Assembly: GCA_009782475.1 (NCBI GenBank)
Contig: WRIZ01000021.1
Span: forward strand, 1-43,161
Direction of reading: 5' to 3'
Origin: Oscillospiraceae bacterium
Lineage (GTDB): Bacteria; Bacillota; Clostridia; Oscillospirales; UBA929
Length of the DNA: 43,161 nucleotides
Shown here: positions 6,176-14,934 of the stretch, piece after piece
How the letters are laid out: each line of letters begins with the position of its first letter
Position numbering within the stretch: position 1 is the first letter of the stretch
Translations under genes and position numbers: made by a program
The notes under the pieces: model-generated
Database searches by the model: none
Seen by the model: the letters and a program-made list of their open reading frames with translations, nothing else
What the model was told of the DNA's origin: nothing

Positions 6176-6219
6176 GACAATCCCTTATCAATTTCTCTTA
6201 TGTCTCAAACAAGATGACC

Positions 6220-6774
6220 TCACCCGCGGCAAAGGGTTTTCCTCACCGGAAGATAGGCGTACCACGAATTGTCGCGCCGGTTATGATACTCTACCTCAAT
6301 CGGGTTTCCGGCGTCCCAAACATAGCCGTATGCCCCCGCCGCTTCCCGAAGGACGCCGAACAGTTCCCATGTTTCGCATTTGTCTTTGCCGAGCAGTTTG
6401 GCCGCCGCTTGGTCGTTATAGATTCGCATATAAAGCCCGGCGGGCTGTGTAAACAAGTCATACCGCTTGTCCTGTTTGTCCGGGGAGGCTGTTTCCTGCC
6501 CGAACATCATGCCTTTGGCCTTTTCGCCGCCGTTGAAATTGATGTTGATGCAGGCGTCCCATTCATCGTTGACGGTATCAATTTTCGGGGCGGCCGGCGC
6601 AAGATCCTGATAACGCTTCAACAACGCCCCGCTGTCCGGCTCGCCGGATATGTCTTCCGCGTAGGTAAGCGTACCCACCCAAACAACGCTAGGGCGTTCA
6701 ACAACCTCCAAAACCGTTCCGCCGTGTTCGGCCGTTTCTATGACTTTTTCAACCGCGCTTAGTGTTTTGGACAT
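6220..6774 (-). CDS. GyrI-like small-molecule-binding domain protein
   Basis: 184 aa from the ATG seven bases after AGGAG; this start lies inside the nrdG 3' end (26-base overlap). The sequence has the pattern of the GyrI-like/AraC effector-binding fold: an N-terminal strand VVERPSVVWVGTLTY, the middle DAACIN-like strand (DEWDACININF), FTQPAGLYMRIY, and the late ELFGVLREAAGAYGYVWDAG with NPIEVEYHN. Stand-alone proteins of this family bind or hydrolyse hydrophobic or cationic small molecules. No DNA-binding domain is attached. Coupling to nrdG suggests co-expression, but a link to nucleotide reduction is only a guess. Confidence 0.75.
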   Translation of the reverse strand: MSKTLSAVEKVIETAEHGGTVLEVVERPSVVWVGTLTYAEDISGEPDSGALLKRYQDLAPAAPKIDTVNDEWDACININFNGGEKAKGMMFGQETASPDKQDKRYDLFTQPAGLYMRIYNDQAAAKLLGKDKCETWELFGVLREAAGAYGYVWDAGNPIEVEYHNRRDNSWYAYLPVRKTLCRG

Positions 6775-7276
6775 ATTCATTCTCCTTTTTCTCAACGGCA
6801 TACAGCATTATCTCCCCCGCGGCAAGGCTTTTGTTCACGTCGATCAGCCGCTGGTTGGCACTCCCCCGCCACGGAAGCATCAGCGACTTCTGTTCCGCAA
6901 TGTACGGCCCGTCTTTCACCACATCGGCCATTTCGGCGAGTTCCCTCTTTGCCCCGTCCAGCTCCTCCCACAGGCAACCGGTGTATATCCACAAATCATA
7001 GCCCGATTCTTTCAGCCGTTTGGCGGCCGGCAGCAAGGCTTCGGCCTGTTCCATCGGTTCGCCTCCGGTGAAAGTGACGCCGGTGTGGAGCGGGTTTTCG
7101 GTGATCTCCGCCAGCAGCTCTTCGGTCGTCATCTCCGTTCCGCCTTCCGTTGTCAGCAGTTCGGGATTGTGGCAGCCCGCGCAGCGGTGCGGGCAGCCTT
7201 GGAAAAAAACGGCGGCCCGGAGCCCCGGGCCGTCCGTCACGGAGTCATGGACGATTTTCGCAACGCGCAGATTCAT
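6749..7276 (-). CDS. nrdG: anaerobic ribonucleotide reductase activating protein
   Basis: 175 aa, usual length. The radical-SAM cluster CPHRCAGC supplies Cys28, Cys32 and Cys35 for the [4Fe-4S] centre, followed by the SAM-binding TGGEP. The enzyme uses SAM and an electron to put a glycyl radical on NrdD. Its start overlaps the nrdD stop as ATGA, so the two are coupled and made together. The C-terminal ~26 bases overlap the start of the GyrI-like gene. Confidence 0.95.
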   Translation of the reverse strand: MNLRVAKIVHDSVTDGPGLRAAVFFQGCPHRCAGCHNPELLTTEGGTEMTTEELLAEITENPLHTGVTFTGGEPMEQAEALLPAAKRLKESGYDLWIYTGCLWEELDGAKRELAEMADVVKDGPYIAEQKSLMLPWRGSANQRLIDVNKSLAAGEIMLYAVEKKENEYVQNTKRG

Positions 7277-9591
7277 GATTTTTCAGGGGGTTTATGTTTG
7301 ACACGGTCTTTGATTTCGGCGCGTTTGGCGTTGTTGATGCGTTCGAGCGAAGACCCGAGGTAGCCTGTGATTCGGCGGATGCGGACAAAACGGTTTTCTT
7401 CGTTTTCCGTCCGGCCGCATTGCGGGCATTCGTCCCCGATGATGCCGGTGTAGCCGCATTCCGGGTCGCGGTCAAGCGGATGATTGATGGCTCCGTAACC
7501 GATACCGGCTTTTTGCATGGCGCGGATGATGGCCTCAAACGCCTCTAGGTTCTGCAATGGGTCGCCGTCCATTTCCACAAAAGAGATATGCCCGGCGTTG
7601 GTCAGTTCATGGTAGGGTGCTTCCAAACGGATTTTATCGAATGCCGTGACAGGACAGCCCACAGGAATATGGAACCCGTTGGTATAATAATCCTTATCCG
7701 TTACGTCCGGGATGGCTCCGAAGCGTTCGCGGTCGAGCTTGACGAAACGCCCCGACAGCCCTTCCCCGGGCGTTGAGATCAGGGTATAATTCATCTTTTT
7801 GCGGTTGCTCTCTTCATCCAAGCGGCGGCGCATATGACCGATGATGTCCAATCCAAGCTGCTGCGACGCCTCCGACTCGGCCTGATTGTGCCCGGTCAAG
7901 GACTTCAACGCTTCGGCAAGACCGATGAACCCGACGGTCAATGTGCCGTGTTTGAGCACTTCGCCGACTTCGTCGTCCCAGTCCAGCTTCTCGCTGTCCA
8001 GCCAAATGCCCTGCCCCATCAGGAAGGGAAAATTCCGCACCCGTTTGCGGGATTGGATGACAAAGCGGTCGGTGATTTGGTCGATGACCAAATCCAATTT
8101 CCGGTCGAGCGACCGGAAGAACTGTTCAACACTGCCGTTCGCCAAAATGGCAAGGCGCGGCAGGTTGATGGAGGTGAAGGAGAGGTTGCCGCGGCCGTTG
8201 CTCACTTGCTGTTCCGGGTCGTAGACATTCCCGATGACGCGGGTGCGGCAGCCCATATAGGCGATCTCTGTCTCCGGCGTGCCTTTATAGTATTTGGCGT
8301 TGAACGGCGCGTCCATAAACGAGAAGTTGGGGTACATGCGCTTGGCCGAAACGCGGCAGGCCAGCTTGAACAAATCGTAGTTGGGGTCGCCCGGATTGAG
8401 GTTGACCCCTTCCTTGACGCGGAATATCTGAATGGGGAAAATAGGGGTTTCTCCCCGCCCTAAGCCGGCTTCGGTGGCCAAAAGGACGTTTTTGATGGCG
8501 CAGCGTCCTTCGGGCGAGGTATCCATGCCGTAGTTGACGGAAGAGAAGGGCGTCTGCGCCCCTGCACGGGAATTCATGGTGTTGAGGTTATGGACAAGAC
8601 CGACCATCGCCTTATAGGTGGCGCGGTCAACTTCGCTTTCGGCGTGTTTTTGGGAGTAATCCTGTATCCGGGAGATCAAGGATTCGTCATCAACAATATT
8701 TTTCAGAAGTTTTGCTTCGGCTTGGCGGTATTCTTCGTTACCGCCCATTTTGGGGACGATCCCTTCCGGGAAATCAAATGCCGGATTCTCTATATCGCAG
8801 AGAAGTTCTAACGTGCGCAGAAAATTCTCTTGGTAAAGTTTGGTGAAGGATTTGGCGACGCCTAAGGCCATGCCGTAGTCGAAATTGACGACGCTTTGGC
8901 CGCCGTGCTGGTCGTTTTGGTTGGACTGGATGGCGATACAGCACAGCGCGGCGTAAGAGGTTATGTAGTTTGGCTCACGGAGGAATCCGTGACCGGTGGA
9001 AAACCCGTTTTTGAAAAGTTTGACAATGTCGATCTGACAGCAGGTGGTGGTCAAGGTATAGAAATCCATGTCATGGATGTGGATGTCGCCTTCGCGGTGG
9101 GCTTCGGAGTGGGCGGGCTTGAGGACAAACATCTCATAAAACTGTTTGGCGCCCTCCGAACCGTATTTGAGCATGGTTCCCATGGCGGTATCGCCGTCGA
9201 TATTGGCGTTCTCGCGCTTGATGTCGCTGTCGGCCGCCGCCGAGAAGGTGATGTCTTCGTAAACCTTCATCAGGCGGGTATTCATCTCGCGGACACGGCT
9301 GCGGTCGGCGCGGTAGAGGATATACATTTTGGCGGCGTCCTGATGACCCATTTCCATCAGCACCCGCTCAACGACGTCTTGGATATGCTCAACTTCGGGA
9401 GCCGGGCGGCCTTCATCCTCCAGCGCGTCCAACACGCGCAGAGCAAGGCGGCGGGCTTCCTCCTGATGGTCGGTGTGGTAGCACGCCGTGAAGGCCTTGT
9501 TGATCGCCGAAGCGATTTTGTCAAGGTCGAAACGCACGACACGCCCGTCGCGCTTGCGGATTTGCCCGATATTGGTAACGCGTTCGGTCAT
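7273..9591 (-). CDS. nrdD: anaerobic ribonucleoside-triphosphate reductase
   Basis: 772 aa. The N-terminal ~95 residues form an ATP-cone (RKRDGRVVRFDLDKIASAI), the allosteric site that senses ATP/dATP. The large catalytic barrel follows, with the active-site region around QTPFSSVNYGMD. Near the C-terminus the zinc site CGYTGIIGDECPQCGR precedes the glycyl radical motif RRITGYLG, radical Gly743. The enzyme reduces NTPs to dNTPs and is destroyed by oxygen, which indicates strictly or facultatively anaerobic life. It is the first gene of an operon with nrdG. The upstream region carries a strong promoter and an NrdR-box-like site. Confidence 0.96.
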   Translation of the reverse strand: MTERVTNIGQIRKRDGRVVRFDLDKIASAINKAFTACYHTDHQEEARRLALRVLDALEDEGRPAPEVEHIQDVVERVLMEMGHQDAAKMYILYRADRSRVREMNTRLMKVYEDITFSAAADSDIKRENANIDGDTAMGTMLKYGSEGAKQFYEMFVLKPAHSEAHREGDIHIHDMDFYTLTTTCCQIDIVKLFKNGFSTGHGFLREPNYITSYAALCCIAIQSNQNDQHGGQSVVNFDYGMALGVAKSFTKLYQENFLRTLELLCDIENPAFDFPEGIVPKMGGNEEYRQAEAKLLKNIVDDESLISRIQDYSQKHAESEVDRATYKAMVGLVHNLNTMNSRAGAQTPFSSVNYGMDTSPEGRCAIKNVLLATEAGLGRGETPIFPIQIFRVKEGVNLNPGDPNYDLFKLACRVSAKRMYPNFSFMDAPFNAKYYKGTPETEIAYMGCRTRVIGNVYDPEQQVSNGRGNLSFTSINLPRLAILANGSVEQFFRSLDRKLDLVIDQITDRFVIQSRKRVRNFPFLMGQGIWLDSEKLDWDDEVGEVLKHGTLTVGFIGLAEALKSLTGHNQAESEASQQLGLDIIGHMRRRLDEESNRKKMNYTLISTPGEGLSGRFVKLDRERFGAIPDVTDKDYYTNGFHIPVGCPVTAFDKIRLEAPYHELTNAGHISFVEMDGDPLQNLEAFEAIIRAMQKAGIGYGAINHPLDRDPECGYTGIIGDECPQCGRTENEENRFVRIRRITGYLGSSLERINNAKRAEIKDRVKHKPPEKS

Positions 9592-9617
9592 TTTGGTTCC
9601 CGTCTTTCGTATATCGT

Positions 9618-9628
9618 ACTATATATAG
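9618..9628. promoter_or_regulatory. NrdR-box-like site
   Basis: ACTATATATAG matches the core ACwATATaTwG of the NrdR box at every position. A weaker half-match (ACATATTGT, 9652-9660) lies about 32 bases away and covers the -10 box. Paired boxes about three helical turns apart at the promoter are the normal target of the NrdR repressor, an ATP-cone protein that shuts nrd genes when dATP is high. Confidence 0.55.
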
Positions 9629-9655
9629 ATACTCCGTTAAGGAGAGTGCATACAT

Positions 9656-9684
9656 ATTGTACAATAGCCGATTGCCCGTGTCAA
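9656..9684 (-). promoter_or_regulatory. nrdD promoter TTGACA-17-TACAAT
   Basis: Minus strand, TTGACA (9679-9684), 17 bases, TACAAT (9656-9661). The transcript has a ~60-base leader before nrdD. Confidence 0.75.
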
Positions 9685-9826
9685 GCGGATTGTTCAAATT
9701 GCCAAAAAATTTTTATACGCCCGGCGGCCGCCGCAGCGTTTGCGAATTTGAAAAAACCACCATCATAATCCGACATATTTCGAGCAATCCTATGAACGGA
9801 GTAAAATCGAGGAGGTTCCATTGATT

Positions 9827-10354
9827 ATGAAAAAAAGATTGCTCGCAATCATCGCGGTTTTTGCTTTGGTGTTTTCCCTCGCTTCCTGCACGACCGCTAA
9901 CAGACACCGTACAACCGTGACTCCGGCGGCCACGAACACACCGAGGACGCAAACCGCGCCCAAACAGAATACCACTCCGAGACAGCACGCCGCGCCCAGA
10001 CACAACACCGCTCCCCGCACCCATCCGATGCCCTACAACACGCCGTTCAGCAGCAATAACAACAACGACATCAACCGCAGCGAAGGTTTCCGCAACAGCA
10101 TCGGCGGCCAGGACAACACAAACCGCGGCGGCCTCAACCGCAGCGGTATGAACCGCGGCACTGTCCGCGGCGGCGGCCGTCACGGCTTCTCCGCAGACGG
10201 AGCATACCGCGGCGGCATGAACAACAGCGATACCGTCACCGGGCGCGGCAGCATCGTGACCCCGCGCACAACCCCGAGATACCGCTCGGCTCCCCCGGTA
10301 CGCTCCATCCCGCGCGCCAACCGCATCCCCGCGACCAGACTTCCCCTCCGCTAA
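9827..10354 (+). CDS. putative lipoprotein, Asn/Arg/Gly-rich
   Basis: 175 aa from the ATG at 9827; a TTG two codons earlier (9821) is closer to GGAGG and could be used instead. KKRLLAIIAVFALVFSLASC is a type II signal peptide with lipobox LASC, so the mature protein should be lipid-anchored outside the cell. The rest is low complexity: Thr/Pro/Gln-rich first, then Asn-Arg-Gly-rich with repeated GGxNR and RGG elements, and a basic Arg-Pro-rich end. No domain is recognised. A very basic, disordered surface protein could bind wall polymers or nucleic acid; this is a guess. A possible weak promoter is TTGCGA (9740) to CATAAT (9764). A terminator follows. Confidence 0.75.
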   Translation: MKKRLLAIIAVFALVFSLASCTTANRHRTTVTPAATNTPRTQTAPKQNTTPRQHAAPRHNTAPRTHPMPYNTPFSSNNNNDINRSEGFRNSIGGQDNTNRGGLNRSGMNRGTVRGGGRHGFSADGAYRGGMNNSDTVTGRGSIVTPRTTPRYRSAPPVRSIPRANRIPATRLPLR

Positions 10355-10374
10355 CTTTTGGGAATCAAAAACAA

Positions 10375-10403
10375 AACGCTGCCGTAACCACGGCGGCGTT
10401 TTT
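10375..10403 (+). terminator. terminator after lipoprotein gene
   Basis: AACGCTGCCGT-AACC-ACGGCGGCGTT with T-run, one mismatch in the stem. Confidence 0.85.
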
Positions 10404-10454
10404 GCTGTGCCGCTGATAATTTTTTGATTTTTGTGACCAAATTATGTTTTAATT

Positions 10455-10463
10455 TGCTATAAT
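10455..10463 (+). promoter_or_regulatory. extended -10 promoter of SLH gene
   Basis: TTGCTATAAT-type element: TGC followed by TATAAT at 10458-10463. No good -35 box stands at the standard distance; TTGTGA (10431) is too far. Confidence 0.5.
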
Positions 10464-10522
10464 GGCAGATAGGGCATTGGTGTGTCCATATAAAGTGAAT
10501 ACCATAGAAAGAAGGATGTCCA

Positions 10523-11755
10523 ATGAAAAAGCGTCTCCTATCCCTTGCGCTGGCGTTGCTGGTTTCATTTCCCGCGCTCATCCCCTCGGCCGCCGTAACA
10601 ACGTTCGATGATGCCGGCCTTTCGGATATGACGGAGCAGTTTCGGTTTGAGGACATACTAGAGGCATTTGAAACCGGCGGCTTCGATGTATACCTCGACC
10701 AAGTCTGCATGATTGAAAATGGCTTTATCGACCTCACGCCGTATAACATCCACGCCAACGCTGGATATTCGCTGGGGGATTGGAATCAGGTTTTCCGTAT
10801 GGACACCGCCAATTCAAATGAATACCCGCCCGACTTCAAGCCCGAATGGTTGGTTGACGGCTGCTATTTTATCGCGGTCTACGAAAGCCAAAGACCCATC
10901 CAGTTTGTTTTTCATCGCTTTAGGGAGTACGGCGGCGAGCTTTGGGGTGCGATAAACGGTTGGTCCCGCCCGGGCGGATACGCCACGCCTGAAATTACCG
11001 ACGACGAAGGGAACAGGATAACCCGTGTCGGTGTCGATATGATCAGTTACGAGGGCATCATGGACATGTGGGAAGACTACGGCGGCGGCGATCTATCGGA
11101 TGAACTCTGCGCTTTTTGGCTGCAGGACGGCGGCACCGAAACTGCCCTGCACAAGATTATCCTGTACTCCCCCGCCGCCTCTTTGTACCCGCCCGGTGCG
11201 CCCAATAACCCACTGGACACCGCCTCTCCCTGGGCGGTTGACGTCATCAAGACCGCCATCGGTTACCGCATCGTGCCCTTTAACCTGCAGAATAACTACA
11301 GCCAGCCCATCACCCGCGCCGAGTTCTGCTCCCTCGCCGTTACGCTGATCGAAACGGCAACGGGCAAGCGAATCAACAAGCGGCACATTTTTGAAGACGA
11401 CGGCGGAAATGTCAGCGTTCAGAAGATCGGCGGGCTGGATATTGTCTACGGGACTGACCCCGATTTCAACCTCTTCTCGCCCGAACGCGGGCTGAGCAGG
11501 CAGGAAGCGGCCATCATTCTTGAACGTCTGGCACAAAAAGGATTGAACAAGCAGCTTCCCGAAGGGGATGCTAATTTCAGTGACCTACACCTGACCTATT
11601 CCAACGATACGGTCACAGCCATCAAATGTATGCGGGGAACAAGCCCAGGCATTATGAGCGGCTTGCCGGACGGAACCTTTGATCCGTTGGGTGACTTCAC
11701 CCGGGAGCAAAGCATACAGACGATGGTAAGGTTGTACGAGTGGGTTAAGGGATAA
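10523..11755 (+). CDS. secreted protein with C-terminal SLH repeats
   Basis: 410 aa. A Sec signal peptide (MKKRLLSLALALLVSF ... SAA) is followed by a ~200-residue region of unknown fold rich in acidic and aromatic residues. From about residue 230 come three S-layer-homology-like repeats: SPWAVDVIKTAIGYRI ... ITRAEFCSLAVTLI; GGLDIVYGTDPDF ... LSRQEAAIILERLA; and the last MSGLPDGTFDPLGDFTREQS. SLH domains bind pyruvylated wall polymers, so the protein should sit on the cell surface. Unlike the two large SLH proteins at 21390 and 26234, the anchoring part here is C-terminal. AAGGA before the ATG sets the start. Confidence 0.82.
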   Translation: MKKRLLSLALALLVSFPALIPSAAVTTFDDAGLSDMTEQFRFEDILEAFETGGFDVYLDQVCMIENGFIDLTPYNIHANAGYSLGDWNQVFRMDTANSNEYPPDFKPEWLVDGCYFIAVYESQRPIQFVFHRFREYGGELWGAINGWSRPGGYATPEITDDEGNRITRVGVDMISYEGIMDMWEDYGGGDLSDELCAFWLQDGGTETALHKIILYSPAASLYPPGAPNNPLDTASPWAVDVIKTAIGYRIVPFNLQNNYSQPITRAEFCSLAVTLIETATGKRINKRHIFEDDGGNVSVQKIGGLDIVYGTDPDFNLFSPERGLSRQEAAIILERLAQKGLNKQLPEGDANFSDLHLTYSNDTVTAIKCMRGTSPGIMSGLPDGTFDPLGDFTREQSIQTMVRLYEWVKG

Positions 11756-11760
11756 CTACT

Positions 11761-11805
11761 GCCTCCCTCTCAGAGGGAGGTGGCTCCGACGAGCCGGAGG
11801 GAGTG
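11761..11805. repeat. palindromic intergenic repeat, short form
   Basis: CCTCCCTCTCAGAGGGAGG followed by GGCTCCGACGAGCC. It resembles the longer REP/MITE-like elements at 24698-24802 and about 30409-30530, and may act as a terminator for the SLH gene. Confidence 0.55.
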
Positions 11806-11861
11806 CGCGGGGCGGTTCCCCATTGGAATATTTTCCCTTCGACAAATTTCGCAAAAAATGG

Positions 11862-11890
11862 TTGACAACCCAAATCCTATATGTTACAAT
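11862..11890 (+). promoter_or_regulatory. promoter TTGACA-17-TACAAT
   Basis: TTGACA (11862-11867), 17 bases, TACAAT (11885-11890), 48 bases upstream of the NlpC/P60 gene. Confidence 0.75.
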
Positions 11891-11938
11891 TCGGTTACAA
11901 ATAAAAACACGTTGTTACGGAATAAACCGGAGGTACAT

Positions 11939-12838
11939 ATGATACACCGCAAGATATGCAAAGGGTTTGTGGCATTTCTGCTCGCTTTCGCGCTCTTCCT
12001 CCCCGCCGCGCTGGCCGAATACGCGGTTATCGGGATCACCAATGACAACCTGCGCCTGCGGGAAGAGCCGTCGCTTTCGGCAAAAATCCTCACCACCGCG
12101 CCCAAAGGCTCTTCGGTCACGGTGACGCAAAAAGACCCCGTACTTAATACCGACGGCGAATGGTATTCGGTGATTTACAACGGCACGGAAGGCTATATGT
12201 CGGCTCCGTATTTGGACATCCAAGACGACGGAACGGCGGTCAGCCTGACCGGCACCATCAACGAAGCCTCGGTCAATTTCCGCACCGAACCCAATACCAA
12301 CTGCGCCAAAATCCTCGTCTTTTCCAAGAACACCAAAGTCGAAGTCACCGGCACGGTGGACGGCTGGTATGCCGTGACCTACGACGGCAAAAACGGATAT
12401 GTGCGCTGCGACCTCATCACCTTGGATTCGGAAAAAGTCCCCCTCCATTCGGAAGGCGTCGCCGGCACACGCCGCAATGTTGTGGAATTTTCGCTCAACT
12501 ACCTCGGCAAACCGTATCAATACGGCGCGGCCGGCCCCAACTCATTTGACTGCTCCGGCTTTACCACCTTCGTTTTCAAACAATACGGCGTCAGCCTCAA
12601 CCGCTCCTCCAAGGATCAATATAAAAACGGAAGCTCCGTCAGCAAGAGCGACCTTCTTCCGGGGGATTTGGTCTTCTTCCGCACCACGGCCAGCAGCAGC
12701 ATTACCCATGTGGGATTGTACATCGGCGGCGGGGACTTCATCCACGCCAGTTCAGGAACCGGGAAATGCGTTAAGATCAGCTCTCTCACCACCGGATACT
12801 ATTATGACCGCTATGTGGGGGCGAGAAGGGTTCTCTAA
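11939..12838 (+). CDS. SH3b-SH3b-NlpC/P60 peptidoglycan hydrolase
   Basis: 299 aa from the ATG after GGAGG; the ORF extends upstream but through the promoter. A signal peptide ends near LPAALA (26). Two bacterial SH3 domains follow (about 28-95 and 105-162), each with NLRLREEP/NFRTEPNT and GWYxVxYxGxxGY patterns; they bind cell wall. The C-terminal NlpC/P60 domain (175-299) has catalytic Cys205 in FDCSGF, His257 in THVGLYIG and His269. It should cut D-gamma-glutamyl-diamino acid bonds in stem peptides and act in wall remodelling outside the cell. Single-gene unit: own promoter and terminator. Confidence 0.93.
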   Translation: MIHRKICKGFVAFLLAFALFLPAALAEYAVIGITNDNLRLREEPSLSAKILTTAPKGSSVTVTQKDPVLNTDGEWYSVIYNGTEGYMSAPYLDIQDDGTAVSLTGTINEASVNFRTEPNTNCAKILVFSKNTKVEVTGTVDGWYAVTYDGKNGYVRCDLITLDSEKVPLHSEGVAGTRRNVVEFSLNYLGKPYQYGAAGPNSFDCSGFTTFVFKQYGVSLNRSSKDQYKNGSSVSKSDLLPGDLVFFRTTASSSITHVGLYIGGGDFIHASSGTGKCVKISSLTTGYYYDRYVGARRVL

Positions 12839-12852
12839 GTTTCGCGGCATAC

Positions 12853-12881
12853 AAAGAGGAGCGGGAATCCCGCTCCTCTTT
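12853..12881. terminator. bidirectional terminator
   Basis: AAAGAGGAGCGGG-AAT-CCCGCTCCTCTTT, 13-bp arms, A-rich on one side and T-rich on the other. It serves both the NlpC/P60 gene and the convergent SSB-like gene. Confidence 0.88.
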
Positions 12882-12882
12882 G

Positions 12883-13506
12883 CTATTCTATTTCCAAAGC
12901 CGTTTCCATCAATTCTTCTTCGCTGTCCAGGATTTTCACGACGGAAACCTCGTAGGCCGTCATATCTACCGGTTCGCCGTCGATCACCTTTGTGTAAAGG
13001 CGGGATTGAAAACGCCCCTCGGCATAGAGCGGCTGCCCTGTATCCATCATGGCGCATGAACGGGCGGCTCCGCCCCACGCGATCAGCGGAAGATAATCCG
13101 TCCGGCTGTAGGTGCGCGGCACGGCAAGCATGATGTCGCAGATTTCCCTCCCCAAAGGGGTCTTGCGGTATCCCGGCGTCCGGCAGAGAGTCCCGCTCAA
13201 AAAAACCCGGTTGACATGCGCCCCTTCGTCGGGTTTCACATCACGGGCAAGCGCGGAAACGATTAATCTTCCGCCGACGCCGCTTTTGTTGTTATATGTA
13301 CGCATCTGCCCGGTTATTTTTGCCGGGCTGCCTTCTCCAAGCGCGGCGTCCCGGAGGGCTTCCTCCGAAATCAATACGCGCAGATTGTCACTTTTTCCAG
13401 ACAGGCGGCAGACGTCTATCCACAAACGGTAATACCGCGCCTCGTGTGAGGTGTGGCTCCATTCGGGCGATTTGGCCAGGATCCCGCGCAGGATGACAGT
13501 GTTCAT
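12883..13506 (-). CDS. SSB-like protein with two OB folds
   Basis: 207 aa from the ATG after AGGTGGG (MNTVILRGILAKSPEWSH). The first half and the second half (NRVFLSGTLCRTPGYRKTPL ... GREICDIMLAVPR) each open with a strand pattern V-x-L-x-G-x-L typical of single-stranded DNA-binding proteins, and the second continues YLPLIAWGGAARSC. It thus looks like a tandem OB-fold SSB relative known in clostridia, not the canonical SSB: there is no acidic DDDIPF tail. It may bind single-stranded nucleic acid in a special role. Lies in tandem with the unknown 112-aa gene upstream. Confidence 0.65.
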   Translation of the reverse strand: MNTVILRGILAKSPEWSHTSHEARYYRLWIDVCRLSGKSDNLRVLISEEALRDAALGEGSPAKITGQMRTYNNKSGVGGRLIVSALARDVKPDEGAHVNRVFLSGTLCRTPGYRKTPLGREICDIMLAVPRTYSRTDYLPLIAWGGAARSCAMMDTGQPLYAEGRFQSRLYTKVIDGEPVDMTAYEVSVVKILDSEEELMETALEIE

Positions 13507-13566
13507 ACATTCCCACCTCAACGGTCATTCATAGGTTTAAGGAAATATATGCGCGAGGTGGGACAT

Positions 13567-13905
13567 TCATGTCAGCGGCAGCATAGCCTCATAAAGTTTG
13601 TCCGGCGGGCAGCCGACCACCAGCAGCGCACCGGCCGCGGCCAGCGCGATTTCAGGCTTTGAAAGCGGCGGCAAAGGTATTTCCTGCCGTTCAAGCCGTT
13701 TGCCGTCCAGCGTAACGATGTCGCGCTGGAGCGAGAGCAACCAGCCGTCGCCGGAACGGCTGGACAATGTAACGGTATTCTGCGCCCCAAGGCCATAGGT
13801 GACGGTCTGTTTCGCCGTGACGACCGCCGACGGCGGCACGACCGCCGTTTGATACGCGCCTTTGGGCAGTTCGCCATGCTCCGGCATGACCACAAGTGCT
13901 TTCAT
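13567..13905 (-). CDS. unknown 112-aa protein
   Basis: Begins MKALVVMPEHGELPKGAYQT and shows mainly beta-strand and Pro-rich sequence, with AALAAAGALLVVGCPPDKLYE near the end. No signal peptide is clear and no family is recognised. A GGAG lies about 16 bases before the ATG, which is loose; an upstream GTG is possible. Same strand as the SSB-like gene, 61 bases apart, so they may share a transcript. A hairpin CTCCCGC...GCGGGAG stands just upstream. Confidence 0.55.
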   Translation of the reverse strand: MKALVVMPEHGELPKGAYQTAVVPPSAVVTAKQTVTYGLGAQNTVTLSSRSGDGWLLSLQRDIVTLDGKRLERQEIPLPPLSKPEIALAAAGALLVVGCPPDKLYEAMLPLT

Positions 13906-14016
13906 ACAACCATCACGCTCCCGCCGTATCTTGTGCGGGAGTGAGATCGCTTATGCGCCTTTTTTCTTCCATTTATGGGCGCGCTGTGGTATACTGGCTG
14001 CGCAGGAGGAAAGAGT

Positions 14017-14931
14017 ATGAAACCTACATTTTCATTCTATAAGCCCGCGGATTTCGGGCGGGTGTATCAGTTCTTGAGACGCTCGGAGGCCAACGACGCC
14101 TTGGCGTATGAACGGGTGCGTTTCCAATTCGGTTACGGGCTGCATCCTGATTTTATCGACCCCGGCCTGTATGGCGGCTTTGAGCGAACCTGCGGGATAT
14201 GGGAAGATGAATCGGGGATCATTTCTTTGGCGATGACCGAGGGCGGTTCCCGCTTTGAGGAAACATTTTTCATCTTTCGCTCCGAACGCGTGAAAACCCA
14301 AGAACTGCTCGGCCGTATGTGCGATTTCGCCGAACGTTTCACCAGCCGGGTGACTGATGACGAAAGCAAAAATCAATATAGACTGTGCGTTTCGGAAGAA
14401 GACGCCGTTCTCGCCGGATTTGTGTCGCAAAGAGGGTATGTGAAGACCGAACATAAACATCGGGTCATGATCAAGGAATACGCAAACGAGCCGGAAGCGG
14501 TTGTTCTGCCCGAGGGCTTTACCATCAAGGACGCCCGGACGGCCGAGCCGTTTTTCACCGCTTTGGCGCACAACCATTCCTTTCGGTACAATCAAGACAA
14601 CGACGGCGGCGAGAAGGGGTTTGCCAAGATACGAACCATGCCCGATTACCGCCCTGAGCTCGACCTTGTGCTGTTCGACGGAGAGGGTCAGCCCGCCGGG
14701 CTGGCCAATTTTTGGGTCAGCGAGAAGTCGAAGACGGCATACCTAGAGCCGATGGGAACGGTATGGTGGTATCGGAAAATGGGGCTGGGCAAAGCCTTGA
14801 TCACGGAGGGGATCAACCGAACGCGGGCGTACGGATGCACCCGGCTGATCGGCGGCGACCAGCCGTTTTATTGGAACTTGGGATTTGAGGTCAAAAAAGA
14901 GCATTCTTATTGGTCTTGGTCGTCAGAATAA
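14017..14931 (+). CDS. GNAT family acetyltransferase
   Basis: 304 aa from the ATG after AGGAGGAAAGAG; the longer frame from 13975 covers the -10 box TATACT (13990-13995). Two GNAT-like halves can be suspected: the first ~150 residues are degenerate, and the second has the CoA-binding segment MGTVWWYRKMGLGKALI followed by the final GDQPFYWNLGFEV typical of GNAT C-termini. Substrate unknown. Convergent with RNase J; the two stops are four bases apart. Confidence 0.82.
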   Translation: MKPTFSFYKPADFGRVYQFLRRSEANDALAYERVRFQFGYGLHPDFIDPGLYGGFERTCGIWEDESGIISLAMTEGGSRFEETFFIFRSERVKTQELLGRMCDFAERFTSRVTDDESKNQYRLCVSEEDAVLAGFVSQRGYVKTEHKHRVMIKEYANEPEAVVLPEGFTIKDARTAEPFFTALAHNHSFRYNQDNDGGEKGFAKIRTMPDYRPELDLVLFDGEGQPAGLANFWVSEKSKTAYLEPMGTVWWYRKMGLGKALITEGINRTRAYGCTRLIGGDQPFYWNLGFEVKKEHSYWSWSSE

Positions 14932-14934
14932 ACT

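Noticed and set aside
8896-9768. 290-aa plus-strand frame over nrdD
   Set aside because: Antisense shadow of a confident gene; it also runs through the nrdD promoter.
13917-13941. CTCCCGC...GCGGGAG hairpin as a terminator
   Set aside because: No T-run on either strand and it lies at the 5' side of both flanking genes.
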